From HXMU1420-13 sp965249965 (GTDB lineage Bacteria; Bacteroidota; Rhodothermia; Balneolales; Balneolaceae), in NCBI GenBank assembly GCA_965249965.1, contig OZ252262.1:1-64000 (forward strand): DNA of 64,000 nucleotides, in the 5' to 3' direction. Shown here piece by piece: positions 55,701-63,309 of this stretch. The translations under genes were made by a program, and so were the position numbers. The stretch's first letter is position 1. Every line of letters begins with the position of its first letter. The notes below the pieces were generated by a model. It did not search any database, was not told the DNA's origin, and saw only the letters and a list, made by a program, of their open reading frames with translations.

Positions 55701-57430
55701 ATATCTACCTGATTATATGATGCGAGCAGATCTTCATGCATTGCATACCCTTCAAAATTAATTCGATCTCTATCTATGCCATATACATTAAACTGTGATG
55801 CGACCTGTTCTACGAATTCATCTGTATCATACTGTTTACTTTTAAGAAACAGCTTACTTTTTGGAATTTTATGGAGTATATCAGCCCAATGCTCAATTAA
55901 CTGATCATTTAACTTCGATGGATTATTAAAACACCCAAAAGTTATATATCTATTATATAAATACGGTAGTGGACCCACCGAAATATCATATTCAGGTGGT
56001 TCATAGCAAACATAGTCGTCAGGCATGCGAACTAGTTTCTCGGTGTAATAACCTTCTTCTCCTTCAGGTGATTCGCAATGGTCTGTTAAAAGGTAGTCCA
56101 TACTTTCCAGGCCGGTTGTGTTGAAAAGCCCACCCACCCATTTAATAGTAATTGGAACCGGTTCAAGCGTAACGGTTTTTAATCGATTAAACGCCGAATG
56201 CCCTGATAGTTCTACCAATATGTCGATCTCATCGTCTTTTAGAATTCTGGCAACGACTTTATCAGTGTAGCCTAGAACAGAAGTCCACTTATCGCATCTT
56301 TTTCGGATGCGCATGGTCAAACTATCATACATAGCATGCGTTGTGTATCCATACACTTCAATTTGATCTTTTGGCAAATTTTCTATCGCACGTGTAATCA
56401 TCCAACCAACAGGATGTTTCCTAAATCCACCTGATATAAAACCCACCCTTAGTTTCTTATCTGGATTGATATTTTTAGGAACAGGACGCTTATTTCTAGC
56501 CCCGGGTGCAAAATGTTTATCCCAAAGCAGGTGGGCATCATAAATCTCATCTTTAGTTCGCTCTGGGTTATAATGAATTCCCATTAAATAATTGGAAAGT
56601 GACTCCGGAGCTTCCGGTGAATCTTTTAATGCCCGCAAATAATTTTTCTCTGCCTCATTAAAACGACCAACTTCTAACAAACATAATGCGTAATTAACAC
56701 GAAGCCTGCCATCTCGTGGATTCTCTTTTAATAACTTCTCGTTAAGTTTAATTGCCTCTGTATATTTTCCCCAATCTTTGAAAGCTACCGCTAATTGAAT
56801 TCTTGAAAGCCGGTTTTTCGGATCTATTTTCAGGGCTTCGTTTATCTTTTCAACCGCTTCAGGATACTCCTGAATTTTCAAATGAATAAGTGCCTGACCT
56901 AAGTATGCTTCAATAAAGGTCGGTTCCATTTTAGTGGTTATTTCATACAATTCTCTCGCTTTTTTTAAGTCTCCTTGATCTAAATAAATTGAACCAATCC
57001 GATAGGCAATCCCTGCATTTTTAGGATCTAGGCGGTTTGCTTCGGAATATGCTTTCATTGCTTCATCCAGTTGTGCCAAAGCTCGATGTGCAGCTCCCAG
57101 ATTTATCCAGGCTTCTAAAAACTCACGGTTTCTACTTATCGCCTCGTTTGCAAAGCGTATCGCTTGTTCGAACTCGCTCGTATTATGGTAAGCAACAGAA
57201 ACTAAATGATAGGTTTCGGGCTCCGAACTGCCTTCTTCAAGCGCTTTAAGTAAGAATTCAAGTCCTTTAGAATAATCTGCCTTTTGGAGCATAGCCACTC
57301 CTAGATAATGATAAATCATCCAAGAACGATTATTCTTCTTCAATTGCGATCGCAACATCTTAATCGCTTTATCGGTGTTAGGATGTTTCTTACTCAATAA
57401 TGCCTGAGCACGAGCTAATTCTGCTTGCAC
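52745..57430 (-). CDS. Fusion glycosyltransferase: TPR + GT41 (OGT/SPINDLY-like) + FkbM methyltransferase + WecF-like GT56
   Basis: This 1561-residue protein is cytoplasmic (no signal peptide). Residues 1 to about 290 are TPRs. Residues about 325-690 are a SPINDLY/O-GlcNAc-transferase domain ('LRVGFISGGFRKHPVGW', 'FGCFNNPSKLND', D576 in 'DIALDPWPYSGGLTTCEALW', 'SPLCDGPRFGAHL'). Residues about 740-920 are FkbM/SAM-methyltransferase-like (E781 in 'VIEIGAGYGVLTFP', 'LSLEPNPNILPFLKE'). Residues about 1020-1110 are helical and TPR-like. Residues about 1185-1500 resemble GT56 WecF ('IDGIFFHGIF', 'IGWYIWGGDLYNP', 'VGNSGDKGNNHIEIL' near 1366). It is the first gene of an operon with rffA, next to five flagellins. 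Glycosylation of flagellin Ser/Thr, with a Fuc4N-type sugar added next, is the inferred role. The leader carries AGCAACTAAC, as in the flagellin copy 5 leader. Confidence 0.85.
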   Translation of the reverse strand: MQAELARAQALLSKKHPNTDKAIKMLRSQLKKNNRSWMIYHYLGVAMLQKADYSKGLEFLLKALEEGSSEPETYHLVSVAYHNTSEFEQAIRFANEAISRNREFLEAWINLGAAHRALAQLDEAMKAYSEANRLDPKNAGIAYRIGSIYLDQGDLKKARELYEITTKMEPTFIEAYLGQALIHLKIQEYPEAVEKINEALKIDPKNRLSRIQLAVAFKDWGKYTEAIKLNEKLLKENPRDGRLRVNYALCLLEVGRFNEAEKNYLRALKDSPEAPESLSNYLMGIHYNPERTKDEIYDAHLLWDKHFAPGARNKRPVPKNINPDKKLRVGFISGGFRKHPVGWMITRAIENLPKDQIEVYGYTTHAMYDSLTMRIRKRCDKWTSVLGYTDKVVARILKDDEIDILVELSGHSAFNRLKTVTLEPVPITIKWVGGLFNTTGLESMDYLLTDHCESPEGEEGYYTEKLVRMPDDYVCYEPPEYDISVGPLPYLYNRYITFGCFNNPSKLNDQLIEHWADILHKIPKSKLFLKSKQYDTDEFVEQVASQFNVYGIDRDRINFEGYAMHEDLLASYNQVDIALDPWPYSGGLTTCEALWMGVPVVTHAGPTFAGKHSVTHLTNSGNAEWVTENWDDYKAKVIELASEPKKLQEIRSTLREQLLSSPLCDGPRFGAHLTKAFREMWNQRVRGYNEQLEEGVWQDHINVQPYTDAELEDFKNEHSICDDPPFLTNFTEFELDNDVKIALPKSKENFTHFTLIENKDRNKRLLKTVSELVSPGDEVIEIGAGYGVLTFPIAHLVGKNGKMLSLEPNPNILPFLKESRRLNVSRQLDIVEIAACDVKDTSYLFVGSNEDEGVLNTEKGTIPVETNLLDAIINEFKLTSPRLCVIDIECGLSKLLAGAKEVLSKFKPTICLGNSKSIDATALSMLEESGYRVFEHIEEVGVLSKLEPEQESSARWLFALQAETENKLKNAGFIFHEDIHTEIEPSNYVEEVRELEWTKSFYPTWLQQPELEAEEQYFRAINILWEIDKNSRLSAAEKAVLSVEAATTLLDLYSANPGFIPVACSLSRAFVNIGKFQDAASVLKNVFEQVMASNAKPDLSLPFLLPLKAQETGIVSSDGLNWLKVKVVEAWLLLQNPTTYRLQSKEIKFLKRLSNNPDSLQITKTIAEDLLADGMVTDIKAPNRVKSGKFLHIIFNHVYAKTLLDVLELTNSNSDQEHQLLIEKHTAIENVFVNVDEYDFATLFNYQHDIEKVKKLCMATDIDGIFFHGIFLDWQKKLVKHIGSKKHIGWYIWGGDLYNPIRFGRPMRFLAGLIDSIHTAVDGDITLYKDHYGESDVYTFAYPYAGLYGEMEFEVKKSKPPLIIVGNSGDKGNNHIEILQQLATKEDIDGYEILIPASYNFSVEYEGILQAELNKLGLADRTTLLKEFMPPHEYVKLIASAELFIGAHNRQQALGNLMASLYGGCKTLIRRNIVVNGVEMKNPGLEFLESFGFQLEAFEALRNIKALSEIPVVSAVQRSKQQEIIRKEFGIEQRSVQIIASSSEILNKTRSTHPILEESMS

Positions 57431-57860
57431 AAGATCTCCAGTTAGTTAGTTGCTGTTTCTACAAATCCAAAAATGATGCCACACCAATCTAATGGCTTAG
57501 AAAAGCCATCCAGTAGGTTACTCGAGATCCAAAATGGGGCACTCTGATCAATTGGGTAGCTTATTGATATCCAAATGCCGGAGTAATTGGGAATACATCA
57601 GAACAAATGAATTCTTTTCCGCTTTTGAATTTTTTTCCGCATTTAAGGAAGTACTTACCCCTGCTGATAAATGATTTAACCTAACTAGTTCTTTATTGGG
57701 CTATTCCCACCTTGGCATAAAAGTTGTCAATACAGAAAAAGAATGTGCTAGGTTTATGCCTGCCGAGTATTAGAGTTCTTTAATACAAGGGCTTTACGTA
57801 TTAACATATTTGGCAGTGCACCGATAAACTGAAACATAAGTAGTTGTAAAAAAAAACATC
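57431..57860. other. Divergent intergenic region between the glycosylation and fliS operons
   Basis: This 430-base gap holds the leader of the fusion gene (AGCAACTAAC about 25 bases before its start, TGGAGAT as ribosome site), the short hairpin ATGGCTT-AGAA-AAGCCAT near 57490-57507 without a T-run, and the fliS promoter at 57644. No gene was found. No sigma-28-type site was found for the leftward operon. Confidence 0.5.
57644..57670 (+). promoter_or_regulatory. Sigma-28-type promoter of the fliS-fliD operon
   Basis: TAAG, 15-nt spacer, GCTGATAA: one mismatch from each half of the FliA consensus TAAA-N15-GCCGATAA and the same spacing as the five flagellin promoters. The leader to fliS would be about 180 bases. 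Confidence 0.6.
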
Positions 57861-58184
57861 ATGCAAAACGCATCATTAATATATCAGAGACAAGCCATTA
57901 TGAATGCATCGCCGCTAAAATTAGTGGTAAAGATGTACGACCTACTCATTCAAGCTTCCTATCGCGAGGATGATAAGAAAGTACGCGAGATTCTATCCGG
58001 GCTAATACAAGGCCTCAACTTTGATTACGAGCCAGCAGGTCAGCTCTTTGAGTTGTATCGATATTGCCAGGACTTATCTCGGAAGCATCGGTTTGAAGAA
58101 ATACGTGAGATTCTTGAACCTCTCAGAAATACCTGGGATGAAGTTTCAAGTAAACAAGTAAACATTCATCACCTAACTGTTTAA
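57861..58184 (+). CDS. fliS: Flagellar export chaperone FliS
   Basis: The 107-residue helical chaperone binds the flagellin C-terminus in the cytoplasm and prevents premature polymerisation. Its N-terminus 'YQRQAIMNASPLKLVVKMYDLLIQ' is the FliS hallmark (Y..q.v.tasp..Ll.mLYdgai). It is about 15-20 residues shorter than E. coli FliS. It is the first of four closely spaced genes (fliS, fliD, FliT-like, FlgM-like). Confidence 0.93.
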   Translation: MQNASLIYQRQAIMNASPLKLVVKMYDLLIQASYREDDKKVREILSGLIQGLNFDYEPAGQLFELYRYCQDLSRKHRFEEIREILEPLRNTWDEVSSKQVNIHHLTV

Positions 58185-58201
58185 CCAGAATTAAGTAAGT
58201 C

Positions 58202-59593
58202 ATGGCCTCCATTTCCAGCTTATTTGCCCAAACATCCTCCTACGAGCCCTTTGTGACTCAGTTGGTTGAGCTTGAAGCCCAAAAGAAATTGCGCTTTGAA
58301 GCTGAGAAAAGTGATGTTTCGGAAAGCAAAACAGCAGTAGGTGCTGTAAGTAAGGCAATGACCGATCTTGAAGCTAAAATTACAGAATTAACTACAGCTT
58401 CTAATAATTCATTCGAGCAATTCACGTCATCCGTAAGCGACAGTAAAGTGGTTAAGGTTAACTCAATTTCCGGTTTGGAAAGAGAAAACACTTTTAATTT
58501 AACGGTAGACCGTTTAGCCAAACGAGATGTAGCGCTTGATACTGTTCGCACAGCCGACGACACCGATCTGGCCGCATTTGGGGATGGATCCGTAACACTA
58601 ACCATTGGTGATAAAACGGAAACTATCAGTGTTACCACTTCCGGACTGACGAATAAAGAAATACTTGAAGCTTTCACTACCGAAATTGCCGACAAATTTG
58701 GCGAAGAGGCTAGTGCAAGTGTATTTAATACGAACAGTACCGAAGTGCAATTCTCGATTCAAAGTTTAGAAACAGGTTTTGATAACAGAATACAATTCAG
58801 CGGAGCAACCGGAGTACTGGCGGAAATTACCGGCGGACTTAGTGAACTGGTACCCGATGCAGAATTAGACGCACAGTTTACCATTGATGGTGTGACCTTT
58901 ACCCGTGGTTCTAATAACGTAACTGATGCAGTTGATGGGCTGGATTTCACTCTTTTAGATGCAACTGGTGTTGAAGAGCAAATGACGGTAAGTCGTGATA
59001 TAGCTGCTTCAAAATCAAATTTACAGGATTTTATCGATGCGTTTAATGAAGTAAATGAGACCATTAGAGAACGAACGTTCATTAATGCTGAGACGGGGAA
59101 CAAAGGGCCGCTTCAGAAATATCGAACCATAAGAAATTATAGTACCACACTTCGCCAAACTGCTATTCTAAATGCTACCGGCATAACAAGTGGCAATGTT
59201 GCCAATTTTGCTGACTTTGGAATAAGCTTTGAAAATGATGGTGAAATGAAAATTGATGATGCTGATCTGCTGGATCAGATTCTAACAGATTCACCAGAGC
59301 AGATAGCAGCATTTTTTCAGGATGCTACCTCTCCTATCGCAACTATACTCTCTCAATCTGAAAGCTATACCCAATCAGGTGGAATTTTATCCTCCTTAGA
59401 AGACAGTTTTGAGGATAAAATTGACAACCTGAATCGATTAATTGAACGAGAGGAAGATTACCTACTTGATTACGAAGAGGAACAACGACGGATTTTTAAC
59501 GAACTCGATGCTCTACTTGAAGCAGGTGCCCAACAATTCGAGCAGGTAGTTCAATTTGCAAGTGTAAGCATTCAAGCTCCATCCTACATTTAA
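58202..59593 (+). CDS. fliD: Flagellar hook-associated protein 2 (filament cap)
   Basis: The 463-residue secreted cap protein forms the oligomer at the filament tip that folds incoming flagellin. The N-terminal FliD domain has 'FVTQLVELEAQKKLRFEAEKSDVSESKTAVGAVSKAM'-type coiled helix (about 15-60). A beta-rich middle (about 85-270) and C-terminal helices follow: 'ITSGNVANFADFGISFENDGEMKIDDADLLDQIL' (split, about 325-360) and 'EDYLLDYEEEQRRIFNELDALLEA' split near 420-445. It starts 17 bases after fliS. No signal peptide is present, as expected for type III export. Confidence 0.93.
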   Translation: MASISSLFAQTSSYEPFVTQLVELEAQKKLRFEAEKSDVSESKTAVGAVSKAMTDLEAKITELTTASNNSFEQFTSSVSDSKVVKVNSISGLERENTFNLTVDRLAKRDVALDTVRTADDTDLAAFGDGSVTLTIGDKTETISVTTSGLTNKEILEAFTTEIADKFGEEASASVFNTNSTEVQFSIQSLETGFDNRIQFSGATGVLAEITGGLSELVPDAELDAQFTIDGVTFTRGSNNVTDAVDGLDFTLLDATGVEEQMTVSRDIAASKSNLQDFIDAFNEVNETIRERTFINAETGNKGPLQKYRTIRNYSTTLRQTAILNATGITSGNVANFADFGISFENDGEMKIDDADLLDQILTDSPEQIAAFFQDATSPIATILSQSESYTQSGGILSSLEDSFEDKIDNLNRLIEREEDYLLDYEEEQRRIFNELDALLEAGAQQFEQVVQFASVSIQAPSYI

Positions 59594-59594
59594 G

Positions 59595-59954
59595 ATGAAG
59601 AAGTTAGAAACTACCATATCACGATTAAACGAATTGAGCGATAACATTCTCTCTGAATTAGACAAGGAATCACCTTCTTTGGAAGTAATTCGGCAGGAGA
59701 TGAGTCAACGTGAAGAATATTTGCAAGTTCTGCACTTAGTTCAGAACAACAAAGAAGAGATGAAATTATCGAAAGACGAGCTTCATTTACTGCGTCCTTT
59801 ATTTGATGCTTTTATTTCTATGAACGAAGAGATTCAACAACGAATATCAGCTCTACTTAATACTCAAATGGAAAAACTTGCTGTTGCCACCAAACAACGC
59901 AAAGTGCAAGAGAGCTATGGGATTTCTAAAACTCCCAATATTTCATACTTTTAA
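59595..59954 (+). CDS. FliT-like flagellar chaperone
   Basis: The 119-residue protein is almost entirely helical and charged, with N-terminal coiled helices ('ISRLNELSDNILSELDK', 'IRQEMSQREEYLQVLHLVQ') and a Tyr/Ser-rich tail. It sits one base after the fliD stop, exactly where fliT (the FliD chaperone) is found in other flagellar operons. Sequence similarity to FliT is weak, so the call rests mainly on size, helicity and position. Confidence 0.6.
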   Translation: MKKLETTISRLNELSDNILSELDKESPSLEVIRQEMSQREEYLQVLHLVQNNKEEMKLSKDELHLLRPLFDAFISMNEEIQQRISALLNTQMEKLAVATKQRKVQESYGISKTPNISYF

Positions 59955-59975
59955 TACCTATAAATAACTACCACC

Positions 59976-60329
59976 ATGGAAATCAATAAACTATCCACTC
60001 AATTAAACGGACAAATCGATGGCTCGAAAGCCGCCGAAAATGCTCGTGCTACTTCAAAGGCAGATCAGGGTACCGACTCAAAAGGTTTATCCGATAAAGT
60101 CTCGATTAGCAGCAATGGCATTCAAAGCAGTGATGAGCAATTTGCCCGAATCGAACTTGAAAAAGCAAATTCTGCAGCATTCAGTAAATTAAAAGAATAT
60201 AAGGCTCGCATTCAGGAATATGATGAGGCACGCCAAATATCGCCGGAAGCCGCTAAAGAGACTGAGTTGGGTAAAATGTTGAATGACCCGGCCATTTGGG
60301 AAAAGATGGCGGAAAACATGTTCCGTTAA
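59976..60329 (+). CDS. Small flagellar-operon protein, possibly FlgM-like anti-sigma factor
   Basis: The 117-residue hydrophilic protein has a low-complexity, probably disordered N-terminus ('LSDKVSISSNGIQSSDEQ', recalling the D.V.(L/I)S motif of FlgM) and a helical C-terminus ('ARIELEKANSAAFSKLKEY', 'LGKMLNDPAIWEKMAENMF'). FlgM is disordered, exported and binds sigma-28. The context of six sigma-28-type promoters makes this attractive, but the C-terminal FlgM sequence is not clearly conserved. A strong terminator follows. Confidence 0.4.
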   Translation: MEINKLSTQLNGQIDGSKAAENARATSKADQGTDSKGLSDKVSISSNGIQSSDEQFARIELEKANSAAFSKLKEYKARIQEYDEARQISPEAAKETELGKMLNDPAIWEKMAENMFR

Positions 60330-60357
60330 TCCCAATTCTTTATAATTGTTTATTTAA

Positions 60358-60386
60358 AAAGAGAGCCGAATGCTCTCTTTTTTTTT
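60358..60386 (+). terminator. Terminator of the fliS-fliD operon
   Basis: AAAGAGAGC (60358-60366) pairs with GCTCTCTTT (60372-60380) over 9 bp with a five-base loop, followed by a run of T to 60386. Confidence 0.9.
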
Positions 60387-60457
60387 ATACAGCAATTTCA
60401 TTGTTTACGGCTGGTCAATTTTATTCCAATAAGGCACTGCACCTTTAATCGAGATTT

Positions 60458-61876
60458 ATGAAAAGATCTATTCTTGTTATTGATGACGACGAACTATTAC
60501 TTGGATTCATAGAAGAAATACTTACTGCAACAGGATACCAGGTATCAGCATTTAATTCTCCAGTTAAAGGGTTGGATTACTTAAAAAAAGAGACCGTGGA
60601 TTTAGTAATCTCTGATGTCAAAATGAATGAGCTTACAGGGGATGAAGTTCTGGCTGAAGTGAAAAAAGAATACCCCAATACAGGCGTTATTCTCATTACT
60701 GGCTTCGGAAATATAAATCATGCCGTTCGTTCTCTACATAAAGGAGCCTTTGATTACATTACAAAACCATTCAAAGCGAAAGAAATTTTATTCAGGGTAA
60801 ATCGCTTTTTTGAAGCCGACCCCGAAGCTGAAGCAGCAAAAAGAAAACCAGCTTCGACAACATCAAGCGTAAAGAATGAAAAAGCTGAAGCTGTAAGTCC
60901 TGTAAATGCAGCTCAAAAAGGGGGGAATCAGTTTATTGGGAATGATCCACAGATAAAAAAGCTAATGCGCGTTGTTCCACAAATTGCCAAAAATGTGGCT
61001 CCGGTACTTATCCAGGGAGAAAGTGGAACAGGAAAAGAAGTGTTTGCACATCAGATTCATGTAAATAGTAATCGTGCAAATGGACCATACATCAAAATAA
61101 ACTGCGCTAATTTGCCGTCAGAATTGGTTGAAAGCACACTTTTTGGACATGTTAAAGGCGCATTTACCGGGGCAATCTCCGATCGTAAAGGTGCTTTTGA
61201 TGCCGCTGAAGGTGGAACTTTGTTATTGGATGAAATCACAGAAATTGAATTGAATGTGCAGGCTAAATTACTCAGAGTATTGCAAGAAAATGAATTTTAT
61301 AGAGTAGGGAGCCAGAAACCGATTAAAGCAAATGTTAGAATTCTGGCCACATCGAATCGTAATATTGCGGAAGCCATTGCCGACAAACAATTCAGAGAAG
61401 ATTTGTAATATCGGTTAAATGTATTTCCTATAGAAATTCCACCACTTCGCCATCGTAAAAGTGATATCCCTTTGTTGGTAAACTATTTTGCCGAGCATTT
61501 CACCAAGCGGTATGGCATGGAACCCAAAGAAATTTCTAAAGAATTGATGGATTATATGGTTGCTCAAGATTGGCGAGGTAATGTGCGGGAGCTTAACAAT
61601 AAAATGCACCGCGGGATTATTCTGGCTCAGGATGCAGATCAAATTTTAGTTGAGCACGTGGATAATGAGATGTTTTCGAATGCCGATGAAACTCTTAGTA
61701 ACGAGTCCTTGGATGCCACAGATCTTCCACTCATGTCTATTGAAGAAGCCGAAATGAAGCTCATCCGCAAAGCACTTGAACAAACACAAGGTAATCAGAA
61801 AAAGGCTGCTCAATTGTTGGGGATTTCTGATCGAACAATTCGAAATAAACTGAAACAATATGGTGAAGGAGAATAA
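60458..61876 (+). pseudogene. Sigma-54-dependent response regulator (NtrC/FlrC type) interrupted by one in-frame TAA
   Basis: The frame 60458-61876 (473 codons) encodes a receiver (phospho-Asp D53 in 'DLVISDVKM') and an AAA+ sigma-54 activator ('LIQGESGTGKEVFAHQIH', 'GHVKGAFTGAISDRKGAFDAAEGGTLLLDEI'). A C-terminal Fis helix-turn-helix follows ('NQKKAAQLLGISDRTIRNKL'). Codon 317 (61406-61408) is TAA where the family has Tyr in FREDLYYRLNVFP. The reading frame continues intact after it (YRLNVFPIEIPPLRHRKSDI). The truncated product would lose the last part of the AAA+ domain and all DNA binding. It could be a recent mutation or a sequence error. Its flagellar position suggests an FlrC/FlbD-like role. 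Confidence 0.85.
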
Positions 61877-61908
61877 AAAAAGCGGGTACCACACAACGTA
61901 GACCCGCT
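61875..61908 (-). terminator. Terminator of the flgL operon
   Basis: AGCGGGT (61881-61887) and ACCCGCT (61902-61908) form a 7-bp stem on the minus strand, followed by TTTTTTTATTC. It lies about 24 bases past the stop at 61932. Confidence 0.75.
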
Positions 61909-61931
61909 TCCCATATAGTTAGTTTATGTAC

Positions 61932-63284
61932 TTAAGCCACTTTTGAGGCTAAGTTTCTTGCTTGCTCTAACCGCCCGGTTTTAACCAGTGTTACGATTAA
62001 TCTACGCCGGAATTCGTCATTTTGTGGGTAGTGATAGTGAAGCTCTGAATACACCTCGTATACACTCTCGTACCACCCTTTTTTCATGAACATTTCCATG
62101 TAATCGTTTAAGAGCGATAATTCCTGTTCAGTTAAATTCTTTGGGAATTTACTCTCATGTAATTTTCTAAAGAAAAACTCTGACTTTTCGAAATCTTCAA
62201 GCTCTATTGAAAGTACCAACAACTGTTTCATGTAGGCTTTTTCCAATTTTCCTTCTTTCAAATTAAAGAGATCCTCCAGGTGATCTGAAGCATCTTGAAT
62301 CATTCCTGCTTTAAAAGCCAGGTCAACCAAACTAACCAGCGTATCTTCAAGAGTAATTCTTACATCATAGTTTGCTTTAGAATGCAGTTTAATCTTCTCA
62401 TAAAAGGTGTTCTCGTAATATTTCAATAGAGCATTGTACGCTTCTTTCCAGTTTTTAATGAGCTGATTTACTTTAAATTTAATTAGATAAGGTAAATGCT
62501 GAAAAGTTTCTTCTTCTAAAGAACGATCGGCTGCTTCTAAAGCCGGTTCCCATCTAAACTGCTCAGCGTGGCACGAAGCGATACCATTCAAGGCACTTAA
62601 TTTGTCAAATGGTAAAGCTTTATCAGAATTTGCAATTACGCGATACTGTGCTGCGGCATGGATATATTTTTTCTCTTTAAACAGGCGGAATCCATTTTCT
62701 ATGAAAAGCTGTGGTGCAAAATTTTGAATGGCCATTTCCTCTTCGATATCTACTTCAGCATTTGGATTCTTTGTGGCCATGATTTCAATCGGAATGTTCG
62801 ACATTTGAATTCCATCACGCAGAATACAACGTGTTGCATCCGGAATATTAACGCCATCAAAACGGAAGCCTTCATAATTAAAAATCAGGCGCATTTGATA
62901 GTACTGGTAATTCTTTTCACTACTACGATGGTGAATTAAAGCAGCTGGCCATTCATAAGAATTTTCGGAAATAGCGCTATCAAGCTCATTGATTCGTAGA
63001 ATCTCATCATCCATTAAAAATAATTTCCACTTATTGGCTCCTATTTCTAATGATGAATTCCAAACTTCAGCTCTTGGGGTACCTTCAGGATACTGATGCC
63101 ACATCACATTTAGGGATAGATTCGCCGGGCGAGACTCACTACTTGCAATGATAATTTTCCCATACGTATTCAACAGCTTGATGAGCTTTGAATCGCTTAA
63201 ATATTTAAGTTCACTTAGGTGCCAAACTACATCTACCCAAGTTGATTTATTGTGTGTGTGTGATTGATTATTTGTCGTTTTCAT
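61932..63284 (-). CDS. TPR protein with a degenerate GT2-like N-terminus, downstream of flgL
   Basis: The 450-residue cytoplasmic protein has a C-terminal half (about 195-450) of helical TPR-like repeats ('GFRLFKEKKYIHAAAQYRVIAN', 'GMIQDASDHLEDLFNL'). The N-terminal part contains 'NKWKLFLMDDEILRINEL', resembling the LDADE loop of GT2 glycosyltransferases, and 'QMRLIFNYEGFRFDGVNIPD', like the R-F-x-G acceptor loop. The nucleotide-binding start of GT2 is not seen, so activity is uncertain. It starts 25 bases after flgL and is probably co-transcribed with it, which suggests a filament-related role. Confidence 0.6.
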   Translation of the reverse strand: MKTTNNQSHTHNKSTWVDVVWHLSELKYLSDSKLIKLLNTYGKIIIASSESRPANLSLNVMWHQYPEGTPRAEVWNSSLEIGANKWKLFLMDDEILRINELDSAISENSYEWPAALIHHRSSEKNYQYYQMRLIFNYEGFRFDGVNIPDATRCILRDGIQMSNIPIEIMATKNPNAEVDIEEEMAIQNFAPQLFIENGFRLFKEKKYIHAAAQYRVIANSDKALPFDKLSALNGIASCHAEQFRWEPALEAADRSLEEETFQHLPYLIKFKVNQLIKNWKEAYNALLKYYENTFYEKIKLHSKANYDVRITLEDTLVSLVDLAFKAGMIQDASDHLEDLFNLKEGKLEKAYMKQLLVLSIELEDFEKSEFFFRKLHESKFPKNLTEQELSLLNDYMEMFMKKGWYESVYEVYSELHYHYPQNDEFRRRLIVTLVKTGRLEQARNLASKVA

Positions 63285-63309
63285 AATGCGACATCCTCTC
63301 TGTTTTTGG

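Noticed and set aside
57490..57507. Hairpin ATGGCTT-AGAA-AAGCCAT as a terminator
   Set aside because: No T-run follows on either strand and it lies upstream of both divergent operons.
61406..61408. Programmed readthrough or recoding of the TAA in the sigma-54 regulator
   Set aside because: No known recoding signal was recognised after it, and a conserved Tyr codon one base away makes a point mutation or sequence error simpler.
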